From Desulfosporosinus acidiphilus SJ4 (lineage in GTDB: Bacteria > Bacillota > Desulfitobacteriia > Desulfitobacteriales > Desulfitobacteriaceae), in the NCBI RefSeq assembly GCF_000255115.2, contig NC_018068.1, forward strand, positions 4,063,977 to 4,127,976: 64,000 nucleotides of DNA, in the 5' to 3' direction. The notes beneath the pieces were generated by a model. It did not search any database and was not told the origin of the DNA. It worked only from the letters and a program-made list of their open reading frames with translations. A program made the translations under genes and the position numbers. This document shows, in pieces, positions 1 through 7,831 of the stretch; position 1 is the first letter of the stretch; each line of letters starts with the position of its first letter.

Positions 1-680
1 AGAGGACGGCTAATATGTCGTGCCAGCATAATTGCCAAACCCGCCCCCACAATCAAGGCCATTAAAACAAATATAATCAGGAACCTCAAAACAGAACTAT
101 CTGTAGTCCGCGCATCTACAACGGCTTGAGCCCCTCCTTGATCCTGAAAATTCATTTGAGCATTCATATCTTTGATCACCTGGTCAAAACTTGCTTTGCT
201 CTTATCCATTATTATGGAACGGGCCTCATCATCCTTACCTTCCGCTATCAGTTTCCATACTTCATCAGCATCTGTCATATACATGCTAAAGGATTTCTGC
301 ATGGTTTGACTTCGTGCTTTTCCATCTCCACTTGTTACATATTTATTATACTGGGCAAAATCACTTTCCCATTTGGTTTTAAAGTTCATGAATTGAGCTT
401 TTTCGTCCTGTAACATTTTTGCATTGGCACGCATCGTAAATCCTATCAAAAGAGTACGCCGAGTGTCTTCTGTATCCTCAACCACTTGCGCCAAGGACGT
501 TGTTGCTTTTAACCAATGCCCGCCTAGATCTTCCGCTCCCGCATTGATCTTATAAACGCCGAAATAGCCCACACCCCCAACAAGCAACGTTAGTAGCAGT
601 ACAACCAAAAAGCCTAAGAGTAATTTAATTCTTATCCCGTAACTTATGACAGACTTTGAGGTATCTATCTTTTTATCCAT
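1..680 (-). CDS. methyl-accepting chemotaxis protein, N-terminal part (cut by window edge)
   Basis: Reading leftward from ATG at 678-680 (GGAGTG upstream) gives 226 codons open to the window edge. The product starts with a short basic tail, then a hydrophobic segment (about residues 18-42), an extracellular helical region of about 150 residues with the pattern of a 4HB_MCP ligand domain, and a second membrane segment. It ends in ARHISRPL, the usual entry into a HAMP domain. The kinase-control region lies outside the window. The protein would sense an external signal and steer CheA. An array of 11-bp direct repeats lies about 230 bp upstream, as for other envelope genes here. The class call is firm; the ligand is unknown. 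Confidence 0.85.
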   Translation of the reverse strand, partial: MDKKIDTSKSVISYGIRIKLLLGFLVVLLLTLLVGGVGYFGVYKINAGAEDLGGHWLKATTSLAQVVEDTEDTRRTLLIGFTMRANAKMLQDEKAQFMNFKTKWESDFAQYNKYVTSGDGKARSQTMQKSFSMYMTDADEVWKLIAEGKDDEARSIIMDKSKASFDQVIKDMNAQMNFQDQGGAQAVVDARTTDSSVLRFLIIFVLMALIVGAGLAIMLARHISRP

Positions 681-909
681 GTCTTAGCAACACTCCATTT
701 CCTTAATAAGTTCAATTCTCCGGTCTACACTACCATACTCCGCCCAGTGCCGAAATAACAGCTACTGCTATGTAATTCTTGCCATTTATGATTTATGGTT
801 TGCTTTTCGACAAGAACACCAAGATAACCTCTATTTTCTTATGTCATTTTAGATTTTAATGATGCAACCTTGTCTATGGTCAAAGTATATTGAATCAATA
901 CGACTATGC

Positions 910-937
910 TGTGAATGAGTTATGAATTTCTCATGAA
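910..937 (-). promoter_or_regulatory. three 11-bp-spaced TATGAA-type repeats upstream of the MCP gene
   Basis: Plus-strand hexamers TGTGAA (910), TATGAA (921) and CATGAA (932) are spaced exactly 11 bp apart. Read on the gene's strand they are TTCATG-like boxes followed by GTCGTATT and an AATATACT -10-like sequence. The same layout occurs at 4346, 7734, 11435, 12646 and 40193. An 11-bp direct-repeat operator is typical of OmpR/PhoB-family regulators; the regulator itself is not identified. Confidence 0.6.
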
Positions 938-1000
938 TTTACCTTTTTCTTTGAAGGTTTGAATTCGTTCAGGCTACTGTTCACCACAATGAAAGACAAA

Positions 1001-1043
1001 AAAATGACTGGGCTGACTCTCATTCGTTAGCCCAGTCATTTTT
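1001..1043 (-). terminator. intrinsic terminator after dsrJ-like copy 1
   Basis: Inverted repeat AAAATGACTGGGCT / AGCCCAGTCATTTT just past the stop of the cytochrome gene, with a T-run on the minus strand. The same hairpin, partly decayed, follows copy 2 at 14633-14662. Confidence 0.75.
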
Positions 1044-1044
1044 A

Positions 1045-1452
1045 TTATGTAGCGCCCTTCGGTAAAATATGGCAAATCCAACAGTTAGGATTCACGGCTG
1101 TATGATCATGGCATGAAACACAGAACTGATCAGATGTTTTTAAAGCCGGATCATAATGACAATTTAAGCACGTTTGAAGATTATTTTCGAATGACTTGCC
1201 TTGACTATTAATATATACCCTTTTGCCTTTGCGTACGGCTTCATCTCTCCATTGGTTCAGCAGAATCATATGATTAGCCTTCATCCACTCTGCAGGCTCA
1301 ACACACTGCTTAACCGCTAATTTCTGGATAGCTGGAGTATTCAGATTTATTACAGGTCCCTTGCCTGATTTCCTTATGTTATAGAGGAACGGTAAGCTGA
1401 CTATAGCAACAAAGACAACAAGTGACGCAATGATTTTTCCCCATTTGTGCAT
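1045..1452 (-). CDS. dsrJ: DsrJ-like triheme cytochrome c, copy 1
   Basis: A 135-residue protein with one N-terminal membrane anchor (about residues 7-24) and three heme c sites: CLNCH (95-99), CVSCH (111-115) and CWICH (124-128). Cys50, in the CVEP motif, matches the conserved cysteine that acts as an unusual distal heme ligand in DsrJ. DsrJ is the extracytoplasmic cytochrome of DsrMKJOP, which links the quinone pool to sulfite reduction. Here it stands alone, with no dsrM, K, O or P beside it. A strong GAGGAGG lies before the ATG. Copy 2 at 14670 differs at about a dozen residues. The family is clear; whether it works with a Dsr complex elsewhere is inference. Confidence 0.85.
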   Translation of the reverse strand: MHKWGKIIASLVVFVAIVSLPFLYNIRKSGKGPVINLNTPAIQKLAVKQCVEPAEWMKANHMILLNQWRDEAVRKGKRVYINSQGKSFENNLQTCLNCHYDPALKTSDQFCVSCHDHTAVNPNCWICHILPKGAT

Positions 1453-1634
1453 TATCCATTAGCCTCCTCGTATTTAGGTTCACACTTAGTCATTAGTCGA
1501 TGCCTCTCTTTCTAAACCCACAATAGAAATTAATGTCTCAGCGCTTATATTTCCTTACTTTACATATTATCTCTGACTATGAGGCCTATTATGTGGAATT
1601 AGCTTTCTAGATGCGATGGCCTACAAATAAGTTC

Positions 1635-1850
1635 TCAGCCTCTGTACGGATACGCACCTGCCTTCTGTGATCTTGATCTCCACAATAACGGACTATAACT
1701 TTTACAATTAATGACTTTGTTTTCATTACACTCTGTCGGTAGTGGTTTACACCATGGAATGTTTGGCATTCGTTTAAGTAAAGCTATTGGTAACCAAGTA
1801 TTAGTCGCTTATGGGTATGCCTGGAATATTGTTAAACAACGCTGTGGGCA
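1635..1850 (+). pseudogene. decayed multicopper oxidase remnant, copy 1
   Basis: The plus strand resembles the 3' half of the intact multicopper oxidase at 13108-13998. It matches the segment from about 13595 (GGATACACACC-like), then TTTACAATTAATG, then GCATTCGTTTAAGTAA, then TTAGTCGCTT, with the HLHGH coding part deleted and no open frame. The same remnant follows the second cytochrome copy at 15258-15500, so the cytochrome and the remnant were duplicated together. Confidence 0.65.
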
Positions 1851-1852
1851 AC

Positions 1853-1900
1853 TATAAATTAAGGGACACTGATAAAGAAATCAATGTCCCTTAATTTATA
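1853..1900. terminator. 20-bp inverted repeat, possible bidirectional terminator
   Basis: Arms TATAAATTAAGGGACACTGA and TCAATGTCCCTTAATTTATA pair with one mismatch around an 8-nt loop. It lies downstream of the methyltransferase on the minus strand. In the second duplicated unit the equivalent place (about 15495-15520) is where the ATPase element begins. Confidence 0.6.
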
Positions 1901-1982
1901 AATACAACCTAATTTTGATCTCTACCGGATAAACTAAATTTACTACCCATTCTTCCAGTAGATCCATCATTGTGTTGACGCT

Positions 1983-2585
1983 TTATGGTGTAGCTAGGAT
2001 CAGTTTAAGGATCTTTGGTTTCTGATCAATAACGTCGCCGATATGCAACCCAGCAGCTTTTACATTTTCTACAGTCCGACGATTAATGTGTGGCCCCATC
2101 ATTCTCACCATCAAAGGATCCATCAAATCCATTAGTTTCCCCAACAATTGATGATCACTTCGGACATGTTCTAAAAGAATAATCTTACCTCCAAGTTTAC
2201 AAACCCGTCTGATTTCTCGCAAACCTTTAATTGGATCCGGCACAGAGCAAAAGACACACGTAGCTATTACTGTGTCGAAACTATTGTCACGAAAGCTTAG
2301 CTGCTGCGCATCCATCTCCTTAAGCTCAACGTACGCCTTTGCCTCTCTAGCACGTGGTTTTGCCTTATCCAACATCCCCGGGCTTATGTCAATACCCGTG
2401 ACTTCACATTCTGAAGGATAGAATTCAAGATTCTTGCCGGTTCCCACTCCAACTTCTAGTACCTTTCCTTTTACACCACTTAACAACTCGCGACGCAAAT
2501 CCGACTTAATCATACTATCCATCCAGTCATAGAAAAGTGCTGTTCTATTATACCGTTTACGTGTCAATATCGTTTCCTTATCCAT
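1983..2585 (-). CDS. class I SAM-dependent methyltransferase (UbiE/Methyltransf_11 type)
   Basis: A 200-residue soluble protein with SAM motif I VLEVGVGTG (42-50), the acidic VTGID strand end near residue 65, the DAQQL region and a TCVFCSVPDP motif IV. The length and the closing LLEHVRS segment match UbiE/Coq5-like small methyltransferases. The substrate cannot be read from sequence; quinone, lipid or arsenite methylation are options. An AAGGGGGA lies 6-10 nt before the ATG. It is transcribed alone on the minus strand between two hairpins. Confidence 0.8.
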   Translation of the reverse strand: MDKETILTRKRYNRTALFYDWMDSMIKSDLRRELLSGVKGKVLEVGVGTGKNLEFYPSECEVTGIDISPGMLDKAKPRAREAKAYVELKEMDAQQLSFRDNSFDTVIATCVFCSVPDPIKGLREIRRVCKLGGKIILLEHVRSDHQLLGKLMDLMDPLMVRMMGPHINRRTVENVKAAGLHIGDVIDQKPKILKLILATP

Positions 2586-2643
2586 AATAATCCCCCTTTC
2601 ATCTATTTACTTCCATTCTTGTCGAGTACAGCCTAGTATAATG

Positions 2644-2676
2644 AAAGGCTCAAACCAATTATGGTTTTGAGCCTTT
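2644..2676 (-). terminator. hairpin between the coiled-coil gene and the methyltransferase gene
   Basis: Arms AAAGGCTCAAA-CC and GGTTTTGAGCCTTT pair with one bulge. No clear T-run follows, so it is a weak terminator. The 2677-2889 stretch has no supported gene. Confidence 0.4.
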
Positions 2677-2889
2677 GAACGGAAATACTTTTTATGGGCG
2701 AACGCTAAATAATGTTTGGATCAGTAACCTTCCGACAAGCATTAAATACCTGAACTTTTGCAGTCTGTTTACCACACATTACCTTTTACTACTCTAGCCT
2801 CCCATCATTTCATTACCACCATCATAGACGTTACTTCCCTGAGCAGAATTAGCTCAGCATCCAGGCCTTAATACTCTTGAAATTTTCTA

Positions 2890-3552
2890 TTAACTAAGTT
2901 CAGACTCAAGATTCTTTATTTTTTCTCGCTGCGCTAGCGCCTTGCGTTCCAATATCTTTGCTTCCACTTTAATTTCAAGAGCTTCGAGCTGTTTCAGATC
3001 GGATGCCAGTTCCTTAATTCGTATCTCTAAATGACTTGATTGTTCCATTAGTTCTTGGCGATGCATCAGGTGATCTCTTGCTTTTTGTTCATCAAGAGCA
3101 ATAGATTCTTCAGCGAATCTCTCCTCAAGCTTCATCTGATTCGCTAGTTGGTCATAGCTTTGTTTAATTTCTGTAATTAATGTGTTAATTTGTTGTTTAG
3201 CTGTTGATAGTTCCGCCTTTTTTGATTCTAGATTTTTAATTTCTGATAAATCCACTGTCGTTGAGTGTTCTATTTTTGGTGTTTCTTTGATGGATTCTCG
3301 TTGCCTAGTTGTTTCCCTCAAATGTGCCAAATCATCTAAAGTAAATAGCCCTCGCTCCATTTGATCCAATACAGTATAATACTGGTCTCTGCCAATCGTT
3401 CCCTGAGCATAAAGTATATTTACTTCACGTCGAATTAGCTCTCTGTCACTATATCCTTCAGTATTATATGAACGTTGGTGTGGTATGCCAAAAGTACCTC
3501 CACCACATCCGCCACCAAACCCGTACATCCAATTACGACCACCGCCACACAT
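2890..3552 (-). CDS. Gly-rich/coiled-coil PspA-partner protein with SHOCT-like motif
   Basis: 220 residues. The N-terminus is rich in Gly, Cys, Trp and Tyr. Residues about 45-80 (LYAQGTIGRDQYYTVLDQM) look like a SHOCT-type helical motif. The rest (about 95-220) is strongly charged and heptad-like, predicting a long coiled coil. No signal peptide is seen. It starts 18 bp after pspA and has its own RBS, so the two form an operon and probably act together on the inner membrane face. I do not recognise a named family; the partnership is inferred from position and the shared coiled-coil build. Confidence 0.7.
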   Translation of the reverse strand: MCGGGRNWMYGFGGGCGGGTFGIPHQRSYNTEGYSDRELIRREVNILYAQGTIGRDQYYTVLDQMERGLFTLDDLAHLRETTRQRESIKETPKIEHSTTVDLSEIKNLESKKAELSTAKQQINTLITEIKQSYDQLANQMKLEERFAEESIALDEQKARDHLMHRQELMEQSSHLEIRIKELASDLKQLEALEIKVEAKILERKALAQREKIKNLESELS

Positions 3553-3570
3553 AATATTCCTCCCTTTTAC

Positions 3571-4278
3571 TTAATTGTTTGAAGCCAATTTCTTTCTCAA
3601 TAGAGTTAATTCTTCTTCAACTTTGGAATCTTTGCTTAACTTTCTGAATCTACGTTCCATATCATCGGTTTTCGAGTCAAAGGCCTCGGAAATTACCCCT
3701 TGCTCAGTTAACTCATCGATAGCCTTCACTCTAGCCTGCATATCATATATTTTACTTTCTGCTCGCTCGATGGTTTTTCCTACTTCATCCGCTTCAGAAC
3801 CGACAGATGTCATCATTTCTTTGACCTTAAGCTGCACTTGAGACGCGTTATAAACTGCTTTTAGTTCTTCCTTTTTACTACGAAAGTTTGATATTTTATG
3901 TTTCAATTCTTCTTGGTTATTAATAGTGGCCGTAAGCTGATGATCCATCTCAGAAAGCTGGTTCTCTAATTCCTGAATCCGCTCTTCTGCTTCAGCCTTG
4001 CGGTTAAGAGCTTCTCTGGCTAAATCCTCTTGTCCCAATGCTAGTGCTTTTTCCGCATGTTTCTGATAATTTGTAGCCATTTGAATTTGTTCATCTCTTT
4101 GCATCTCAACTCTTTTCTTAGAAGTCGTTAACTGAACGGTATTTTGAACTATTCTTTGAAGAGCATCCTCCATTTTTCGCAAACTGAAATCAAGCATCTC
4201 CCCAGGGTCTTCAGCCCGATCAAGGCTCTTATCTACTTTTGCCTCGAATAGCTGTTTTAAGCGAACAAATATTCCCAT
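3571..4278 (-). CDS. pspA: PspA/IM30 (Vipp1-like) membrane-stress protein
   Basis: 235 residues beginning MGIFVRLKQLFEAKVDK, the amphipathic N-terminal helix of PspA/IM30, followed by LDRAEDPGEML and an almost entirely helical, charged body. Length and sequence match the family. These ESCRT-III-like proteins polymerise on stressed cytoplasmic membranes and limit proton leak. It is the first gene of a two-gene minus-strand operon. A four-box array of 11-bp TATGAA repeats lies 68-106 bp upstream and suggests inducible control. Confidence 0.93.
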   Translation of the reverse strand: MGIFVRLKQLFEAKVDKSLDRAEDPGEMLDFSLRKMEDALQRIVQNTVQLTTSKKRVEMQRDEQIQMATNYQKHAEKALALGQEDLAREALNRKAEAEERIQELENQLSEMDHQLTATINNQEELKHKISNFRSKKEELKAVYNASQVQLKVKEMMTSVGSEADEVGKTIERAESKIYDMQARVKAIDELTEQGVISEAFDSKTDDMERRFRKLSKDSKVEEELTLLRKKLASNN

Positions 4279-4345
4279 GATAAATCCTCCTTCTAAGAAA
4301 TTTAAGTTCTTGTATTTCGAATCTATTTATAGTTTAGAACTCTCT

Positions 4346-4384
4346 TATGAAGGACCTATGAAAAATTTATGAATTTCCTATGAA
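4346..4384 (-). promoter_or_regulatory. four 11-bp-spaced TATGAA repeats upstream of pspA
   Basis: TATGAA occurs at 4346, 4357, 4368 and 4379 on the plus strand, an exact 11-bp period. This is the longest array of the six in the window and lies directly upstream of pspA. Confidence 0.65.
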
Positions 4385-4440
4385 GAGACTTTTCACTCTA
4401 ATAATTTGCCTTAACTTATTATCTGCAGGCACCTGATTTC

Positions 4441-4475
4441 AATAAAAGCCCCCACCAAAGCTCCCTGAATTGCCA
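4441..4475 (-). pseudogene. 35-nt fragment identical to the lgt gene
   Basis: The 35 bases match 38615-38649 inside lgt without a mismatch, and similarity ends abruptly on both sides. It is too short to code for anything and is a recent duplication scar. Confidence 0.6.
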
Positions 4476-4513
4476 ATGTTCCCTTCACTTAAAATTTTTA
4501 CAATTCGTGGTGC

Positions 4514-4593
4514 AAAATCTACGATGCCTGTGCTACCGAATATGCTAAAATGAAAGACACCATTGCCAAAAATGTACAGATATGTGCCGTAAG
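4514..4593 (+). pseudogene. remnant of a Cys-rich copper-storage-type gene
   Basis: About 80 bases resemble the 3' part of the intact Cys-rich gene (4913-4990), including TGTGCTACCGAAT, AAAATGAAAGACAC and CAGATATGTGCCGTAAG. Small deletions and Cys-codon changes destroy the frame. With the lgt fragment it fills most of the 4390-4676 gap. Confidence 0.6.
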
Positions 4594-4676
4594 TAACTAC
4601 TGATTCTGTATATTTTCCCTATGATTGAAGAAGATAAATAAGATTAAAATTATAGTTAGAAATGGAGGATCATTAA

Positions 4677-5039
4677 ATGCCTATTGTGACTAATGCCACT
4701 GCATCAATTCAAGCTTGTATTGATGCATGTAACGCCTGTATGCAAGCATGTGAGGAATGTTACACTGCCTGTTTTAACGAACCTGATGTGGAAGCCCGCA
4801 TCCGGTGTATCCGAACACTTAGGGATTGTGCTGATATCTGTTCCATGTCATCCCAATACATGTCCAGAAACAGTGATTTTTCCGCTCAATTGTGTGCAAC
4901 TTGTGCCACAATCTGTGATGCTTGTGCTACCGAATGCGCCAAAATGAAAGACACCCATTGTCAGAAATGTGCAGATATGTGCCGTAAGTGTGCCGATGAA
5001 TGCCGCAAGATGGCATCCCAATCCCAAGCGGCGAGGTAA
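4677..5039 (+). CDS. Cys-rich four-helix-bundle copper-binding protein (DUF326/Csp-like)
   Basis: 120 residues with 19 cysteines, mostly in CxxxC or CxxC spacing along predicted helices (ACIDACNACMQACEEC and similar runs), as in DUF326 proteins. Related Csp proteins form four-helix bundles whose Cys-lined core stores many Cu(I) ions. No signal peptide is visible, so a cytosolic Csp3-type role is likely. TGGAGG precedes the ATG. It is transcribed alone on the plus strand and ends at a good terminator. The copper role fits the many copper genes in the window; binding itself is inferred from the family. Confidence 0.85.
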   Translation: MPIVTNATASIQACIDACNACMQACEECYTACFNEPDVEARIRCIRTLRDCADICSMSSQYMSRNSDFSAQLCATCATICDACATECAKMKDTHCQKCADMCRKCADECRKMASQSQAAR

Positions 5040-5170
5040 ATCTGATTGCTAGAATCCGGTAATTTCCATTCCTCAATGGGCAGCATAGTCTCCCCTTATA
5101 ATGGTTAAGATTCTATCTCCGGTGGACACCCTTGCTCTTGGCTAATGGTTGTAATCGCCCTACGCGGTAA

Positions 5171-5210
5171 AGAAGGACCCTGAATTGAGAATCAGGGTCC
5201 TTCTTCTTAA
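5171..5210 (+). terminator. intrinsic terminator after the Cys-rich gene
   Basis: AGAAGGACCCTGA / TCAGGGTCCTTCT pair around an 8-nt loop and are followed by a short T-rich tail. The remaining 5211-5476 bases hold nothing I can support. Confidence 0.75.
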
Positions 5211-5476
5211 TTGAGGTTCTTGTAAGCATTTGTCCCTTACTGAATACTCTCAGAATCAATATACATAATACTAATTGCACGCCCACTTCTTGAAAAGTTG
5301 GTTTCTTGTAATGTCATGTTGGTGAGAGTCCTTACCTGAAGTCCCTGTATTCAGCTTAAACCGCACTTGTAGTGCTAAACACCGAAAATATCACGCAGAA
5401 CTACAACTGCCCCTATAAAAATAACCTGGCAGTTTTTTAACATTCTTGTTTCTCACTAAAACACACTTTACGTAAT

Positions 5477-5779
5477 CTATTTAATTTCAGCCAAAAGCCG
5501 TCTATATGTATCCACTCGGATCTCGCCCTCTAGCAGCATCTGACGAAGTCGTCGTTTTTCCTGATTTATGGCCTGCACATGAGAAAGATTTTTACATGTT
5601 TTTCCTCTTTTCCTGGATTCAGATCTATTGTGAACCGCTCTTGCGAACTGCTTATTCCTTTTTAGGCCAACAATTAGGATACCGACTAAGATGGCAATGG
5701 CAAAAAACAACAAGATAGAAATTAAGACCTCCGTTTTGGCAATCACTTGTTTATCTCCCTCATACTGTGAAGTTTGCAT
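5477..5779 (-). CDS. small SHOCT-like membrane protein
   Basis: 100 residues: one membrane helix (about 17-40), a basic stretch, and a C-terminal helical motif LRQMLLEGEIRVDTYRRLL that has the SHOCT pattern (hydrophobic, then GEI-x-x-x-x-Y/F). SHOCT motifs are short oligomerisation modules often found at the end of small membrane proteins. The RBS is weak. Function unknown. Other SHOCT-like proteins lie at 29571, 38995 and 39381. Confidence 0.6.
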   Translation of the reverse strand: MQTSQYEGDKQVIAKTEVLISILLFFAIAILVGILIVGLKRNKQFARAVHNRSESRKRGKTCKNLSHVQAINQEKRRLRQMLLEGEIRVDTYRRLLAEIK

Positions 5780-5906
5780 TTCTTTAATGCTCTATACTGG
5801 AGCCCCGATGTGAAGATAAAGCAAAAGCCTGAGCAAGGTATGATAGTCCCCTACCCTATACATTATCCATAAGAAAAAATCTCTTTTTTATAACATACTT
5901 TTAAGC

Positions 5907-6101
5907 CTATTTGCTTTTATGGCCGCCGCAACAACCCGTATGCCCAATGTTTTTATTCTGTGGATCTTTCTCAAGACTATCGTGCCGGTGCCCGTGTTTC
6001 TTTCCACCGCCACAACAACCAGCTCCTCCTGGCCGATGCATAAAGAACATTATCGCAACTAACAAGACTATCCACCAATATTGACTAATAAATTGTAACA
6101 T
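5907..6101 (-). CDS. small Cys/His-rich single-span membrane protein
   Basis: 64 residues: FISQYWWIVLLVAIMFFMHR is a membrane helix, followed by GCCGGGKKHGHRH and a second GCCGGH near the C-terminus. The CC and His clusters suggest metal binding on one membrane face. It is the last gene of the operon that includes ccdA (60-bp gap). A 56-residue relative with the same SQY...MHR...GCCGG layout lies at 37937-38107 beside lgt. I know no name for it. Confidence 0.65.
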   Translation of the reverse strand: MLQFISQYWWIVLLVAIMFFMHRPGGAGCCGGGKKHGHRHDSLEKDPQNKNIGHTGCCGGHKSK

Positions 6102-6160
6102 TTAAGGTTCCTCCCAACGCAATTTATTTTTTTTACCAAACCCGCTAAACGATAAAAACT

Positions 6161-6913
6161 TCACATGCCTAGAGGCAGTCGAGGCAAGACTTTGGCTAAA
6201 TAACCCGTCAATTGAGTCAACTTGTCCGCATAAATTACGTAAGAAATATAGAGCATTAGGAGGCCTGCTAGACGTTCGACTGCAAATTGCCAATGACGAA
6301 TCTTCTGCAGACTCTTCATAATCCAGTTAAATGATAACCCTGCGATCATATATGGAATAGCCAGCCCTAAGGAAAAAACAAACATAACAAGCATTCCGCT
6401 GAAAGGATTTTGGGTGGTTCCTGCTAACGCCAGAATAGAGTAAAGTGTCGGCCCAATGCAATGGGAACAAGCAACGGCAAACAATAAACCGACGATAAAG
6501 GATGACCAAGCGTTGTGTTTGGCCTTATTCCTCAGCTTTTCGTAAAAAGCTGGTTCCCAATGTAATTTGGCGAGGAACGACAACTTAAAAACACCTAAAA
6601 GCTTAAGCGCTAATATAAGGACAACCGTACCACCTAAAATATTAAGCACAAACTGCCACTTGCTGAGAATTGCACCTAGCTCTCCCGCTGCGGCTCCGGC
6701 GGCGGTAAACACCAGAGCAAAACCGCCGATAAAAGCTAGAGTATTCTTTACTACTCGACGGTGCATGAGAGCGTCCATAGCCGTCTCTTTAAGTTGATCG
6801 GAACTCAGTCCTGTAATTAAAGAAAAATAGACTCCTAACATAGGAATGATGCAAGGTGAGAGAAAAGAAAGAATTCCCGCAGCAAAAGCAATTGCCAATA
6901 GCGATATGGTCAA
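6161..6913 (-). CDS. ccdA: CcdA/DsbD-type thiol-disulfide transmembrane protein
   Basis: 250 residues with about six membrane helices. The paired cysteines of the family are visible: LSPCIIP near residue 20 and ACSHCIGP near residue 150. CcdA moves electrons from cytoplasmic thioredoxin across the membrane to keep exported thiols reduced, for example apocytochrome c CxxCH motifs or metallochaperones. It lies between an anchored exported protein (21-bp gap) and the Cys/His-rich mini-protein, so this looks like an operon for making or protecting exported thiol or metal proteins. Confidence 0.9.
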   Translation of the reverse strand: MTISLLAIAFAAGILSFLSPCIIPMLGVYFSLITGLSSDQLKETAMDALMHRRVVKNTLAFIGGFALVFTAAGAAAGELGAILSKWQFVLNILGGTVVLILALKLLGVFKLSFLAKLHWEPAFYEKLRNKAKHNAWSSFIVGLLFAVACSHCIGPTLYSILALAGTTQNPFSGMLVMFVFSLGLAIPYMIAGLSFNWIMKSLQKIRHWQFAVERLAGLLMLYISYVIYADKLTQLTGYLAKVLPRLPLGM

Positions 6914-6934
6914 TATTTCACCCCTCTCTCGGTT

Positions 6935-7441
6935 TTAGTAAGCCCAGGTGAAGTTACGCATTGGAACATTGGCTAAATTCTTAATGCCAAGTTCAAACTG
7001 ACTGCCAGATTTCAATTTGCTTAAATCTGTACTTTGTACTCCCAATTCAGCCGTAACATGGTGCCCTCCCCCACCGTTGTTTAAGACTTTAACAACAGCT
7101 GGAACAGTGGTACCACTAATTTTTAGTTCGGTGTTCCTTGAATAATCAAAATCGCTTAAATCAATCATATGATTGTTCATCGTTACTGCAAATTTAAGCA
7201 TTGAGGAATCGGAACCTTCTTTTTCCCAAGTTACAGCGACCTCAACCCCACCTTGATTATCAAGCCGAGGCGCACTCCACGAGCTTCCAGTCGAAGAATT
7301 GGGGGAATCTGGTGTATTGGTACCGGTCGCATTGGCACCTTGCTTTCCTTGATTTTGTGTGGCCACAGCCGATTTGAGGCCCCACCAAACACCAGCCCCT
7401 AAAATAATAATTAGAGCAATAACAAGTACTTTTACCTTCAA
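6935..7441 (-). CDS. membrane-anchored exported protein of the ccdA operon
   Basis: 168 residues from TTG at 7439-7441, chosen because AAGGGG lies at proper distance and the product then starts directly with a signal anchor (KVKVLVIALIIILGAGVWW). An upstream start at 7558 is possible but adds an unlikely basic leader. After a Ser/Thr/Asn-rich linker (about 30-60) the domain of about 105 residues is beta-rich, with GGVEVAVTWEK and NNHMIDLSDFDY. It resembles small periplasmic metal or redox accessory domains, but I do not recognise it. First gene of the ccdA operon. Confidence 0.65.
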   Translation of the reverse strand: MKVKVLVIALIIILGAGVWWGLKSAVATQNQGKQGANATGTNTPDSPNSSTGSSWSAPRLDNQGGVEVAVTWEKEGSDSSMLKFAVTMNNHMIDLSDFDYSRNTELKISGTTVPAVVKVLNNGGGGHHVTAELGVQSTDLSKLKSGSQFELGIKNLANVPMRNFTWAY

Positions 7442-7733
7442 TCGTCTATCCCCTTTACATCTTAAATTAACTATCATTTTTTTCCTTAGCTTTTCTTCTT
7501 TTACCGAACTCACTATTACACATCCTGAACCCTGCAAGACAATTATGTCTCTGTACAAACTAAATCCAAGTTATCTTTTTTGCATTGCTTACTCTTTTTC
7601 ATCTACCGCGCCCCTGTAATTAATTTTGATTTGGAAGGGCGGTTTAAGGTCTTCCCTTAAGACCATAAGAAACTATCATTATCAATGTGGGGTAAATCTC
7701 TATGTTTAGTTTATAAATCAGATACGATTAACT

Positions 7734-7761
7734 CATGAAAAAGTTATGAATTTCTCATGAA
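7734..7761 (-). promoter_or_regulatory. three 11-bp-spaced repeats upstream of the ccdA operon
   Basis: CATGAA (7734), TATGAA (7745) and CATGAA (7756) with exact 11-bp spacing. On the minus strand they are followed by AATCGTATC and a TATAAACT -10-like sequence, as at the other five sites. Confidence 0.65.
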
Positions 7762-7831
7762 GAAGGCCTTTAGAACTGCCCGTTACACAAAAGGGCCAGC
7801 CTTTGAAAGCTGACCCAATTCAATATCTTCC

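Noticed and set aside
126-413. Open frame on the plus strand inside the MCP fragment
   Set aside because: Antisense to a well-supported MCP coding sequence; hydrophobic, with no family or RBS.
6102-6293. Minus-strand frame overlapping the end of ccdA
   Set aside because: Overlaps ccdA in another frame with no RBS and no recognisable product.
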